In this document: one piece after another, positions 35,556 to 41,860 of the stretch | Layout: each line of letters begins with the position of its first letter | How positions within the stretch are numbered: position 1 is the first letter of the stretch | Assembly: GCF_016429215.1 (NCBI RefSeq) | Contig: NZ_JAELUH010000043.1 | Span: 1 to 41,860 of the forward strand | Length of the DNA: 41,860 nucleotides | Source: Herbaspirillum sp. ASV7 | GTDB taxonomy: Bacteria > Pseudomonadota > Gammaproteobacteria > Burkholderiales > Burkholderiaceae_D | Reading direction: 5' to 3' | The notes under the pieces: model-generated | What the model saw: the letters and a program-made list of their open reading frames with translations, nothing else | Told to the model about the DNA's origin: nothing | Database searches by the model: none | Position numbers and translations under genes: made by a program

Positions 35556-36578
35556 ATGAGCCCAGCCCATTCTCCTTCCGCCCCTAGTGCCCCGGACCCG
35601 GAGCAACCCGTAGCCCAGGCCCTGCGCCGTACCGGCGCGGTGGCGCGCATGCTGCGCATGCCCGTGGCCACCCTGCGCGTCTGGGAGCGCCGCTACGCAC
35701 TGACCCAGGGCCAGCTCTCGCCCAGCGGCCAGCGCCTGTATTCGGAGGCGGACATACGACGCCTGGCGCTGATCCGGCAATTGACCGAACTGGGCCACGC
35801 CATCGGCAGTCTGGCCGGGCTGGACATGGAACAGTTGCAGCAGGTCGCCGCCACCCACGCCGAATTGCACGCCACGCGGCCGACGCCCCCCGAGGCGGCG
35901 CAAGGACGGTGGCGGCTGGCCGTGATCGGCACCACCCTGGCGCAACGCCTGGACAAACCGGGGCTGATGCAACGGCTGGGCCGTCCGCTACAGTTGCTGG
36001 GCCCGTTCAAGAACATCGAAGAGGCCGCCATGGCCTTGCAGCGCGAAGAAGTGGATGCCCTGCTGCTGCACGAGCCGCAATTGCACGCCGGCTGGCTGGG
36101 CGCGCTGGAGAGCGCGGCCCCGGCCCTGAGCGGCCTGCCCATGGCGGTGCTGTATGGATTTGCCAGCGAAGCCGTGTGCGAGACGCTGGCGGCGGTGGGC
36201 ATCAGCCTGCTGCGCGCGCCGCAGCCGGACGTGGTGATCCTGCAATGGCTGCGCGGGCTGGCGGCGCTCTCGCTGCCCGCGCGCGAGGACGATATCGCCG
36301 ATACGGCGCCACCGGAGCGCCGCTGGAACGACAACGAGCTGATCGCCTTCGCCAACCAGTCCACCACGGTGGCCTGCGAATGCCCGCGCCATGTGGCGGA
36401 ACTGCTGATGCAGCTGGCGCAGTTCGAGCGCTACAGCGCGCAATGCGCCAATCGCAACGAGGCCGACGCGCAATTGCATCGATACCTGCAACAGTTGACC
36501 GCCGAATCGCGCCAGCGCTTTGAAGCCGCCTTGACGCGCATCGCCCGGCATGAAGGATTCATCACCGACAACGGCTGA
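35556..36578 (+). CDS. MerR-family regulator of the light cassette
   Basis: A 340-residue protein. Residues about 25-90 are a MerR winged helix-turn-helix (RTGAVARMLRMPVATLRVWERRYALT). Residues about 118-235 form an alpha/beta region (WRLAVIGTTLAQRLDKPG, EEVDALLLHEPQLHAGWLGAL, LPMAVLYGFASEAVCETLAAVG). By order it resembles the B12-binding domain of LitR/CarH light sensors, but the cobalt-ligand motif DxHxxG is absent. The C-terminal part (255-340) has CECPRHVAELLMQLAQFERYSAQC and is helical. Divergence from a photolyase operon is the classic LitR/CarH setting, so control of the cassette is likely; direct B12 light sensing is not. The start at 35556 is chosen by homology position. Confidence 0.85.
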   Translation: MSPAHSPSAPSAPDPEQPVAQALRRTGAVARMLRMPVATLRVWERRYALTQGQLSPSGQRLYSEADIRRLALIRQLTELGHAIGSLAGLDMEQLQQVAATHAELHATRPTPPEAAQGRWRLAVIGTTLAQRLDKPGLMQRLGRPLQLLGPFKNIEEAAMALQREEVDALLLHEPQLHAGWLGALESAAPALSGLPMAVLYGFASEAVCETLAAVGISLLRAPQPDVVILQWLRGLAALSLPAREDDIADTAPPERRWNDNELIAFANQSTTVACECPRHVAELLMQLAQFERYSAQCANRNEADAQLHRYLQQLTAESRQRFEAALTRIARHEGFITDNG

Positions 36579-36610
36579 AGCGAGCCCGCTGCAGCGTCCG
36601 ATGCACCAAC

Positions 36611-36641
36611 AAAAACGCCCGGCATGAAGCCGGGCGTTTTT
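36611..36641. terminator. Bidirectional terminator between the MerR gene and purH
   Basis: AAAAACGCCCGGC pairs with GCCGGGCGTTTTT (perfect 13-bp stem, loop ATGAA), giving a U-tract on both strands. It serves the MerR gene (plus) and purH (minus). Confidence 0.9.
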
Positions 36642-36665
36642 GCTGGAGCGTGGAGCGAACAGCGA

Positions 36666-38237
36666 TCAGTGACGGAAGTGACGGGTACCGGTCAGCAGCA
36701 TCACCACGTCGCGCTCGTTGGCGGCGTCGATGACTTCCTGGTCGCGCATGGAGCCACCCGGGTGGATGACGCAGGTGGCGCCGGCATCGACCACCACGTC
36801 CAGACCGTCGCGGAACGGGAAGAAGGCGTCGGAAGCCACGGCCGAGCCCGCCAGGGTCAGGCCGGCATTCTGCGCCTTGATCGAAGCGATGCGGGCGGAG
36901 TCGATGCGGCTCATCTGGCCAGCGCCCACACCCAGGGTCATGCCATTGCCGCAGAACACGATGGCATTGGACTTGACGAACTTGGCCACGCGCCAGGCGA
37001 ACATCAGATCCTGCAGTTGCTGCGGGGTCGGCTGCTTCTTGCTGACCACCTTCACATCGGCCAGCAGCACGTTCTTGGCATCCGGCGACTGCACCAGCAG
37101 GCCACCGCCGACGCGCTTGAAGTCGTAGCCGTTCAGGCCGCCACCCAGCGGGATTTCCAGCAGGCGCACGTTCTGCTTGGCAGCGAAGATCTGCTTGGCT
37201 TGGGCGCTGAAGGACGGCGCGATCAACACTTCCAGGAACTGCTTGGCCACCGCTTCGGCGGCAGCGGCGTCCACTTCGCGGTTGAAGGCGATGATGCCGC
37301 CGAAGGCCGAGGTCGGGTCGGTCTGCAGGGCCTTGCTATAGGCTTCCAGCGGGCTGGCGCCGATGGCCACGCCACAGGGGTTGGCGTGCTTGATGATGAC
37401 GCAGGCCGCTTCCGTGGCCGGGTCGAAGCTCTTGACGCATTCCCACGCCGCATCGGCATCGGCGATGTTGTTGAAGGACAGTTCCTTGCCCTGCAGCTGG
37501 GTGTAGTTGGCCAGGGCGCCATCGACCTTCTTGATGTCGCGATAGAAGGCGGCGCTCTGGTGCGGGTTCTCGCCGTAGCGCATGTCTTGCACCTTCTCGA
37601 AGTGCAGGTTCAGCGTGGCCGGATAGGCGCTGCGGGTGGCATGTTGCTTGTCTTCACCCAGGGCGGTGAAGTAGTTGGTGATGGCGCCGTCATATTGCGC
37701 AGTGTGGGCAAAGACCTTCTTGGCCAGCGCGAAGCGCTTTTCGTAGGGCAGGTCGCCGCCCGACTTCAGCTCGGCCAGCACGCCTTCGTAGTCGGTCGGG
37801 TCGCAGATGACGATGACGTCCTTGTGGTTCTTGGCCGAGGAGCGCAGCATGGCCGGGCCGCCGATATCGATGTTCTCGATGGCGTCTTCCAGGGAGCATT
37901 CTTCTTTGGCGACGGTCTGCTGGAACGGGTACAGGTTCACCACCACCATGTCGATGGTCGGGATGCCGTGCTGATCGAGCGCAGCGACGTGCTCGGGGAA
38001 ATCGCGACGGGCCAGGATGCCACCATGCACCTTGGGATGCAGCGTCTTGACGCGCCCATCCAGCATTTCCGGGAAGCCGGTGTAGTCGGCCACTTCGGTG
38101 ACCGGGACGCCGTTGTCGGCCAGCAGCTTGGCAGTGCCGCCGGTGGACAGGATGTTGACGCCCATGGCGGACAGCGCGCGCGCGAATTCGAGCACGCCTG
38201 CCTTGTCGGATACGGAAATGAGTGCTTGTTTGATCAT
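36666..38237 (-). CDS. purH: Bifunctional AICAR formyltransferase / IMP cyclohydrolase
   Basis: A 523-residue enzyme for the last two steps of IMP synthesis. The N-terminal IMP cyclohydrolase domain (about 1-200) starts [21 protein letters not shown] and contains [18 protein letters not shown]. The C-terminal transformylase domain has [32 protein letters not shown] (catalytic Lys/His) and [12 protein letters not shown], and ends near [17 protein letters not shown] and GTRHFRH. All are intact. The start MIKQAL at 38237 is conserved; an in-frame TTG upstream is rejected. It is third in dusB-fis-purH on this strand. Confidence 0.97.
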   Translation of the reverse strand: MIKQALISVSDKAGVLEFARALSAMGVNILSTGGTAKLLADNGVPVTEVADYTGFPEMLDGRVKTLHPKVHGGILARRDFPEHVAALDQHGIPTIDMVVVNLYPFQQTVAKEECSLEDAIENIDIGGPAMLRSSAKNHKDVIVICDPTDYEGVLAELKSGGDLPYEKRFALAKKVFAHTAQYDGAITNYFTALGEDKQHATRSAYPATLNLHFEKVQDMRYGENPHQSAAFYRDIKKVDGALANYTQLQGKELSFNNIADADAAWECVKSFDPATEAACVIIKHANPCGVAIGASPLEAYSKALQTDPTSAFGGIIAFNREVDAAAAEAVAKQFLEVLIAPSFSAQAKQIFAAKQNVRLLEIPLGGGLNGYDFKRVGGGLLVQSPDAKNVLLADVKVVSKKQPTPQQLQDLMFAWRVAKFVKSNAIVFCGNGMTLGVGAGQMSRIDSARIASIKAQNAGLTLAGSAVASDAFFPFRDGLDVVVDAGATCVIHPGGSMRDQEVIDAANERDVVMLLTGTRHFRH

Positions 38238-38341
38238 GGTAGGCAAGACTGGTAAAGGAAGGGAAACCTGAAAACCGTGGAAAGGAAGCTGTGGGGACCC
38301 GCGCCACCCCGGCCTTGCGGCCCGGACGGCGTGCGCGTACC

Positions 38342-38575
38342 CTACAGCAGGCCGTGCTGCTGGAGTTTCTTGCGCAGCGTGTTGCGGTTGATGCCGAGGA
38401 TCTCGGCGGCCTGGGACTGGTTGCCCTCGGCACGCGCCATCACGGTCTCGAAGACCGGCTTTTCGACCGTCACCAGCACCATGTCGTAGACATTGGTGGG
38501 GAGCTGTTCACCGAGGTCCCGGAAATATTTTTCCAGGCTCTTCTTGACGACATCCTCAATACTTTCTTTGCTCAT
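38342..38575 (-). CDS. fis: Fis-family DNA-binding protein
   Basis: A 77-residue protein, shorter than E. coli Fis (98). The C-terminal helix-turn-helix [26 protein letters not shown] is the Fis/NtrC-type motif. The N-terminal half ([30 protein letters not shown]) provides the dimerisation helix. As a nucleoid protein it bends DNA and acts at rRNA and recombination sites. The dusB-fis pairing is conserved in proteobacteria and supports the name. It lies 161 bp after dusB and 104 bp before purH, so separate promoters are possible. Confidence 0.93.
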   Translation of the reverse strand: MSKESIEDVVKKSLEKYFRDLGEQLPTNVYDMVLVTVEKPVFETVMARAEGNQSQAAEILGINRNTLRKKLQQHGLL

Positions 38576-38736
38576 TGCGTTGCTGCTTCTGTTTTTATCG
38601 GCCTGGTCACGTCACCACGAGTGCGCTGTTTTCCCCTTTGCGCTCTTCTTGCGTGGCCATGCCGTGTTGTTGATCAATTGCGCCGGGGCGCATCCGATTG
38701 CTGTCGTGCTGTCTTGCCGCCCTGCCGCCCTGCCGT

Positions 38737-39756
38737 TCAGGCCGCCAGAGGCACTGCCTCGGCCAGGCCGTATTGCAGCCGTTCACCGTAGGCCGCCTGA
38801 TCGGCAAAGAATTGCCGGACCGCCTGCAGTTGCTGGCCGCAATCCTCGATGCGATTCATGCGGCGGCGGAAATCCTCGCCACCCGGCAGGTCGCGCACAT
38901 ACCAGCCGATATGCTTGCGCGCCGTGCGCACGCCCAGGTAGTCGCCATAGAAGGCGTAGTGGGCTTGCAGGTGCTCGTCCATCAACTGCTCGACCTCGGT
39001 GACCAGCGGCGCCGGCAGGTAAGTGCCGGTGCGCAGGAAATGGTCGATCTCGCGGAAGATCCATGGCCGCCCCTGGGCGGCACGGCCGACCATGACGGCG
39101 TCCGCCCCGGTGACGCGCAAGACCTCGCGCGCCTTGTCCGGCGAGGTGATGTCGCCATTGGCCACCACGGGAATGGTCACTGCAGCCTTGACCGCGGCGA
39201 TGGTCTCGTACTCGGCCTCACCGCTGTAACCGTCGGCGCGGGTACGGCCGTGCAGCGTGAGCATGGCGATACCGGCGGCCTGGGCGCGGGCGGCGATCTT
39301 CAGGGCATTCTTGTTGGCGCGGTCCCAGCCGGTGCGAAACTTCAGGGTCACCGGCACATCGACCGCTGCCACCACCGCATCGAGGATGCGCGCCACCAGG
39401 TCCTCGTCCTGCAACAGGGCCGAACCGCACCAGCTGTTGCAGACCTTCTTGACCGGGCAGCCCATGTTGATGTCGATGATCTGGGCGCCGCGCTCGACGT
39501 TGTATTTCGCACAATCGGCCAGCATGGCGGGATCGGCCCCGGCGATCTGCACCGCCTTGGGTTCCATCTCGCCATCGTGGTTGATGCGGCGCGAGGTCTT
39601 CTCGCTGTGCCACAGGCGCGGGTCGGACGCGGCCATCTCGGAAACGGCATACCCTGCCCCCAGTTGCTTGCACAACTGGCGGAACGGACGGTCGGTCACA
39701 CCCGCCATGGGGGCGACGAACACGTTGTTGCGCAGGGAATAAGGCCCAATGTTCAC
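38737..39756 (-). CDS. dusB: tRNA-dihydrouridine synthase B
   Basis: A 339-residue FMN-dependent TIM-barrel enzyme that reduces uridines in the tRNA D-loop. The N-terminal segment VFVAPMAGVTDRPFRQLCKQLGAGYAVSEM is the Dus signature. The catalytic Cys lies in IDINMGCPVKKVCNSWCGSALL. ADAVMVGRAAQGRPWIF is the phosphate-binding site and HIGWYVRDLPGG the helical domain. The start is a GTG at 39756; a good promoter (TTGGGC-17-TAAAAT) ends about 36 bp upstream. It heads dusB-fis. Confidence 0.95.
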   Translation of the reverse strand: MNIGPYSLRNNVFVAPMAGVTDRPFRQLCKQLGAGYAVSEMAASDPRLWHSEKTSRRINHDGEMEPKAVQIAGADPAMLADCAKYNVERGAQIIDINMGCPVKKVCNSWCGSALLQDEDLVARILDAVVAAVDVPVTLKFRTGWDRANKNALKIAARAQAAGIAMLTLHGRTRADGYSGEAEYETIAAVKAAVTIPVVANGDITSPDKAREVLRVTGADAVMVGRAAQGRPWIFREIDHFLRTGTYLPAPLVTEVEQLMDEHLQAHYAFYGDYLGVRTARKHIGWYVRDLPGGEDFRRRMNRIEDCGQQLQAVRQFFADQAAYGERLQYGLAEAVPLAA

Positions 39757-39791
39757 GACGTGGATCAGGGGGAGATTTGGGGAAGGGCGCT

Positions 39792-39820
39792 ATTTTAGCG
39801 CGATTGCGGGGCGCGCCCAA
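39792..39820 (-). promoter_or_regulatory. Promoter of dusB-fis
   Basis: On the minus strand -35 TTGGGC (39820-39815) and -10 TAAAAT (39797-39792) are 17 bp apart, with a GC-rich stretch after the -10 (AGCGCCC). That discriminator is common for growth-rate-controlled fis promoters. Transcription would start near 39785, about 29 nt before the GTG. Confidence 0.5.
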
Positions 39821-39864
39821 CAAGAATCGGGCGCAGTTACATCTTTGCCGCTGATTATTTATTG

Positions 39865-39904
39865 GGCAGCATCAATTGTTGCGCCCATGCCAACAGATGC
39901 TGCC
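39865..39904. repeat. Interrupted inverted repeat between the phosphatase gene and dusB
   Basis: GGCAGCATC (39865-39873) and GATGCTGCC (39896-39904) form a perfect 9-bp pair with a 22-nt loop, 26 bp after the phosphatase stop. On the minus strand it is followed by CAATAAATAATC rather than a U-run, so it is at best a weak terminator. Confidence 0.35.
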
Positions 39905-39929
39905 GCCAGGAAACCAGAGCGAGCCTAGC

Positions 39930-40574
39930 TCAGCGATCCACCTCATCCAGCGTCTCACGATCGAGATGGCCGATCTCACCCCATGAGCGGATGCGCACCC
40001 GTTGCCCGTCCCAGTGCAGTCGGTTCACGCTGGCGTTGAAGATGTCGAAGCTGCGCGGCTGGGTGAAATGGCTGTCGCTGGCCCAGTGATGCAGGCATTC
40101 CAGCACGCCACCATGGGTGACGATGGCGACCTTGCGATACTTGCCTGCAGCCAAGATGCGTTGCACCGCCTGCACCGAGCGCTCGTAGAATTCGCGCATG
40201 GTCTCGGCGATGCGCTCGCCGGCCGGATAGCGGGCGTCCGGCTCGCGCGCCTTCCAGACCCGATAGGCGTCGGGATAACGGTCTTGGATATCGACATGAC
40301 GCAGGCCCTCGAAGGCGCCATAGCACCGTTCGCGCAAGCCGGCATCGGTCTGTACCGCCAGCCCGGCCAGCTCGGCCACCGCCTGGGCGGTGGCGTGGGC
40401 GCGCTGCAGGTCGCTGGCGAAGACGGCCTCGATGCCCTCCCCCGCCAGCGCCTCACCCAGCGCCCTGACCTGGCGCTGGCCGGCCTCGTTCAGGGGGATG
40501 TCGATGTGGCCTTGCAGGCGCTTGTCCACGTTCCAGTCGGTTTCGCCGTGGCGGATCAGGAGGATATCGGTCAT
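39930..40574 (-). CDS. Histidine phosphatase family protein (phosphoglycerate mutase-like)
   Basis: A 214-residue branch-1 histidine phosphatase. The phospho-His motif is LLIRHGETDWN near the N-terminus, and the second catalytic His lies in VAIVTHGGVLECL. LRERCYGAFEGLRHVDI is also conserved. Likely substrates are small phosphate esters; a glycolytic mutase role is not shown, and the GpmB-like group often has phosphatase activity only. It lies 14 bp downstream of the PEBP gene on the same strand, within a run dtd-PEBP-phosphatase. Confidence 0.9.
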   Translation of the reverse strand: MTDILLIRHGETDWNVDKRLQGHIDIPLNEAGQRQVRALGEALAGEGIEAVFASDLQRAHATAQAVAELAGLAVQTDAGLRERCYGAFEGLRHVDIQDRYPDAYRVWKAREPDARYPAGERIAETMREFYERSVQAVQRILAAGKYRKVAIVTHGGVLECLHHWASDSHFTQPRSFDIFNASVNRLHWDGQRVRIRSWGEIGHLDRETLDEVDR

Positions 40575-40588
40575 GCGGATGAATCGAA

Positions 40589-41245
40589 TCAGCTACGCGC
40601 TACGGCGTTGGGGTTGAGCGTGTACAGGCCGGTGAGAGAGGCCTGCTCCAGGACGTGGTCGCGCAGCGCGGTCAGGACCACCGAGCCTTCCAGGTTGCCG
40701 GTGACCGGCAACTGCTCCACGTCCAGCGCATAGAGGGTGAAGATGTAGCGATGCACCAGCGCATCGTTCCACGGCGGGCAGGGGCCGTCATAGCCGAAGT
40801 AGTCGCCGCGCATGTCGCCGTCGCCGGCGAACCAGCCGGTGTAGTCGTTGATGCCCTGGCGCGCACCCGGCATCAACTCGCCCAGCTCACCCAGCACGGC
40901 CGGCCCGGGCTTGCCGCGCGCGGTCACGCCGTGGCTGAACTGGCCGGCCTTGATCTCTTTGACGGTGGCCGGGACATCGACCAGAGTCCAGTGATAGAAA
41001 TCCACCCGGGGCAGGTCCAGGGGCACGGTCTTGCCTTCCTGGTTGACGTCGTCGCCACGCGAAGGCACGTCCGGGTCATGCACCACCAGCGCCAACGAAC
41101 GGGTGCCGGCGGGCAGGTCGCTCCAGGCGAAATGCGGATTGCGATTGGCCGACAATGCGACATGGGTCTTGGGATCGATCACGGCGAAAGCGAATTCACC
41201 GGGGATCATGGCGCCGTCCTTGAAAGAATCGCTCCAGAATTTCAT
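40589..41245 (-). CDS. PEBP (YbhB/YbcL, Raf kinase inhibitor-like) family protein
   Basis: A 218-residue phosphatidylethanolamine-binding-protein-fold protein. Motifs include PHFAWSDLPAGTRSLALVVHDPDVPS (the DPDxP ligand-pocket motif), DFYHWTLVDVPA, GYDGPCPPWNDALVHRYIFTLYALD (the GPxPP...HRY segment). There is no signal peptide, so it is probably cytosolic. The ribosome site GGAGGTGAT is almost a full complement of the 16S tail, directly before the ATG. Bacterial PEBPs have no settled function. Confidence 0.9.
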   Translation of the reverse strand: MKFWSDSFKDGAMIPGEFAFAVIDPKTHVALSANRNPHFAWSDLPAGTRSLALVVHDPDVPSRGDDVNQEGKTVPLDLPRVDFYHWTLVDVPATVKEIKAGQFSHGVTARGKPGPAVLGELGELMPGARQGINDYTGWFAGDGDMRGDYFGYDGPCPPWNDALVHRYIFTLYALDVEQLPVTGNLEGSVVLTALRDHVLEQASLTGLYTLNPNAVARS

Positions 41246-41333
41246 ATCACCTCCGAAAGTAAGGCCACATTCAAAATACTATTGCCAATCCAGTTGGGGA
41301 CGTCCGGTTCTGCTTCAATGCCGGGTTCCTGCT

Positions 41334-41350
41334 GCCAGGATCATCCTGGC
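41334..41350. repeat. 17-bp palindrome after dtd
   Basis: GCCAGGAT C ATCCTGGC is perfectly symmetric with 8-bp arms. It lies 5 bp after the dtd stop on the minus strand. As RNA it could form a 6-bp stem with a 5-nt loop, but there is no U-tract, so it is not a clear terminator. Confidence 0.35.
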
Positions 41351-41355
41351 TTCAC

Positions 41356-41826
41356 TTATACAACGGCAGCGGCCGCCTTGGGCTTGACCTGCAACCACAA
41401 CGTGACCGGGCCGTCGTTGGTGAGCGACACCTTCATGTCGGCACCGAAGCGACCGCTGCCGACCTTGTCCGCGCCATACCGCGCACGGGCCTGGTCGACG
41501 AAGCGCTCGAACAGGGCACGACCCAGCTCGGGTGCCGCCGCCGGTGTAAAGGAGGGCCGCGTGCCCGAATTGGTATCGGCCGCCAACGTGAACTGCGGGA
41601 TCAGCAACAAGCCGCCTTGCACGTCGGCAACACTGCGATTCATCTTGCCGGCCTCGTCGGGAAAGACCCGGTAGGCCAGCAGTTTCTTCAATAACGCATC
41701 AGCCTCGGCATCGGTGTCATTGCGCTCGGCGCAGACCAAGACCATCAGTCCGGTGTCGATGGCGCCCAGCGTCTGGCCGTCCACCACCACGGCGGCCTGG
41801 CTGACCCGCTGCAACAGGGCAATCAT
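41356..41826 (-). CDS. dtd: D-aminoacyl-tRNA deacylase
   Basis: A 156-residue enzyme of normal DTD length that removes D-amino acids (and glycine) from mischarged tRNA. It begins [23 protein letters not shown], has [24 protein letters not shown] (the active-site QFTL segment) and ends with [13 protein letters not shown], the conserved GP-cis motif region. It lies 12 bp after the end of the gene entering from the right edge. Confidence 0.96.
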   Translation of the reverse strand: MIALLQRVSQAAVVVDGQTLGAIDTGLMVLVCAERNDTDAEADALLKKLLAYRVFPDEAGKMNRSVADVQGGLLLIPQFTLAADTNSGTRPSFTPAAAPELGRALFERFVDQARARYGADKVGSGRFGADMKVSLTNDGPVTLWLQVKPKAAAAVV

Positions 41827-41838
41827 GCGCGGTCCTGC

Positions 41839-41860
41839 TTACGCCAGGGTGACGCGGGCG
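41839..41860 (-). CDS. C-terminal end of the upstream gene, possibly tyrS
   Basis: Only six codons and a TAA are in the window: the protein ends ARVTLA. TyrS of Burkholderiales ends similarly in my recall (lysine-rich then RVTL), and tyrS-dtd adjacency is common there. Too little is visible to be sure. Confidence 0.35.

Noticed and set aside
35556-36578. B12-dependent CarH/LitR photoreceptor
   Set aside because: The layout fits, but the cobalt-ligand motif DxHxxG is not found, so B12 sensing is not claimed.
36624-38255. 543-codon open frame antisense to purH
   Set aside because: Shadow of purH; the composition is typical of complementary-strand artefacts.
41334-41350. Terminator of dtd
   Set aside because: The 17-bp palindrome has no following U-tract.

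Overview
The window is dense, high-GC chromosomal DNA. Gene order, protein families and codon use suggest a betaproteobacterium of the Burkholderiales, most likely Oxalobacteraceae and Herbaspirillum-like; this is inference from gene content, not from a marker gene. About 42 protein genes are supported. I see no rRNA, tRNA, CRISPR array, intact transposon or prophage.

Layout. 1-2676: the edge of a sugar-alcohol uptake locus, with a truncated ABC solute-binding protein, a divergent SorC-type regulator and a PfkB sugar kinase; repeated TGAGCAAAT boxes overlap the uptake promoter. 2684-7202: small regulated gene sets, including a membrane protein and TetR regulator that share an 18-bp operator, an NmrA-like reductase, and an MDR oxidoreductase divergent from a LysR regulator. 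7267-13469: a J-domain protein, uvrD, a lipoprotein, an MFS transporter and dps. 13485-13682: a nested terminator and a long paired-hairpin element. 13701-18366: the thiamin operon thiC-S-G-D-E behind a TPP riboswitch whose expression platform appears to hide the thiC Shine-Dalgarno.

18855-22971 is a three-gene operon I cannot assign to a known system: an OmpA-domain lipoprotein with a glycine zipper and a large extra C-terminal domain, a five-helix inner-membrane protein with a coiled-coil tail, and an exported VWA-like protein. Together they look like a trans-envelope assembly. A VapBC-type toxin-antitoxin pair, valS, a DUF2147 protein, a YaiI protein and a hydratase follow.

28816-41860 is mainly a housekeeping block read on the minus strand: tyrS(end)-dtd-PEBP-phosphatase-dusB-fis-purH and ruvC-ruvA-ruvB. 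Between purH and ruvC lies a photobiology cassette: DUF2256 zinc-ribbon protein, an antenna-less photolyase-like flavoprotein, a DCC/DUF393 thiol protein and a full-length cryptochrome/photolyase, divergent from a MerR regulator. The second protein appears to be circularly permuted: its FAD domain comes first and a region resembling the photolyase alpha/beta domain comes last. With uvrD, ruvABC and a LexA-type box upstream of ruvA, the window is rich in DNA-repair functions.

The two observations most worth follow-up are the permuted photolyase cassette (32101-36578) and the OmpA / five-TM / VWA operon (18855-22971).
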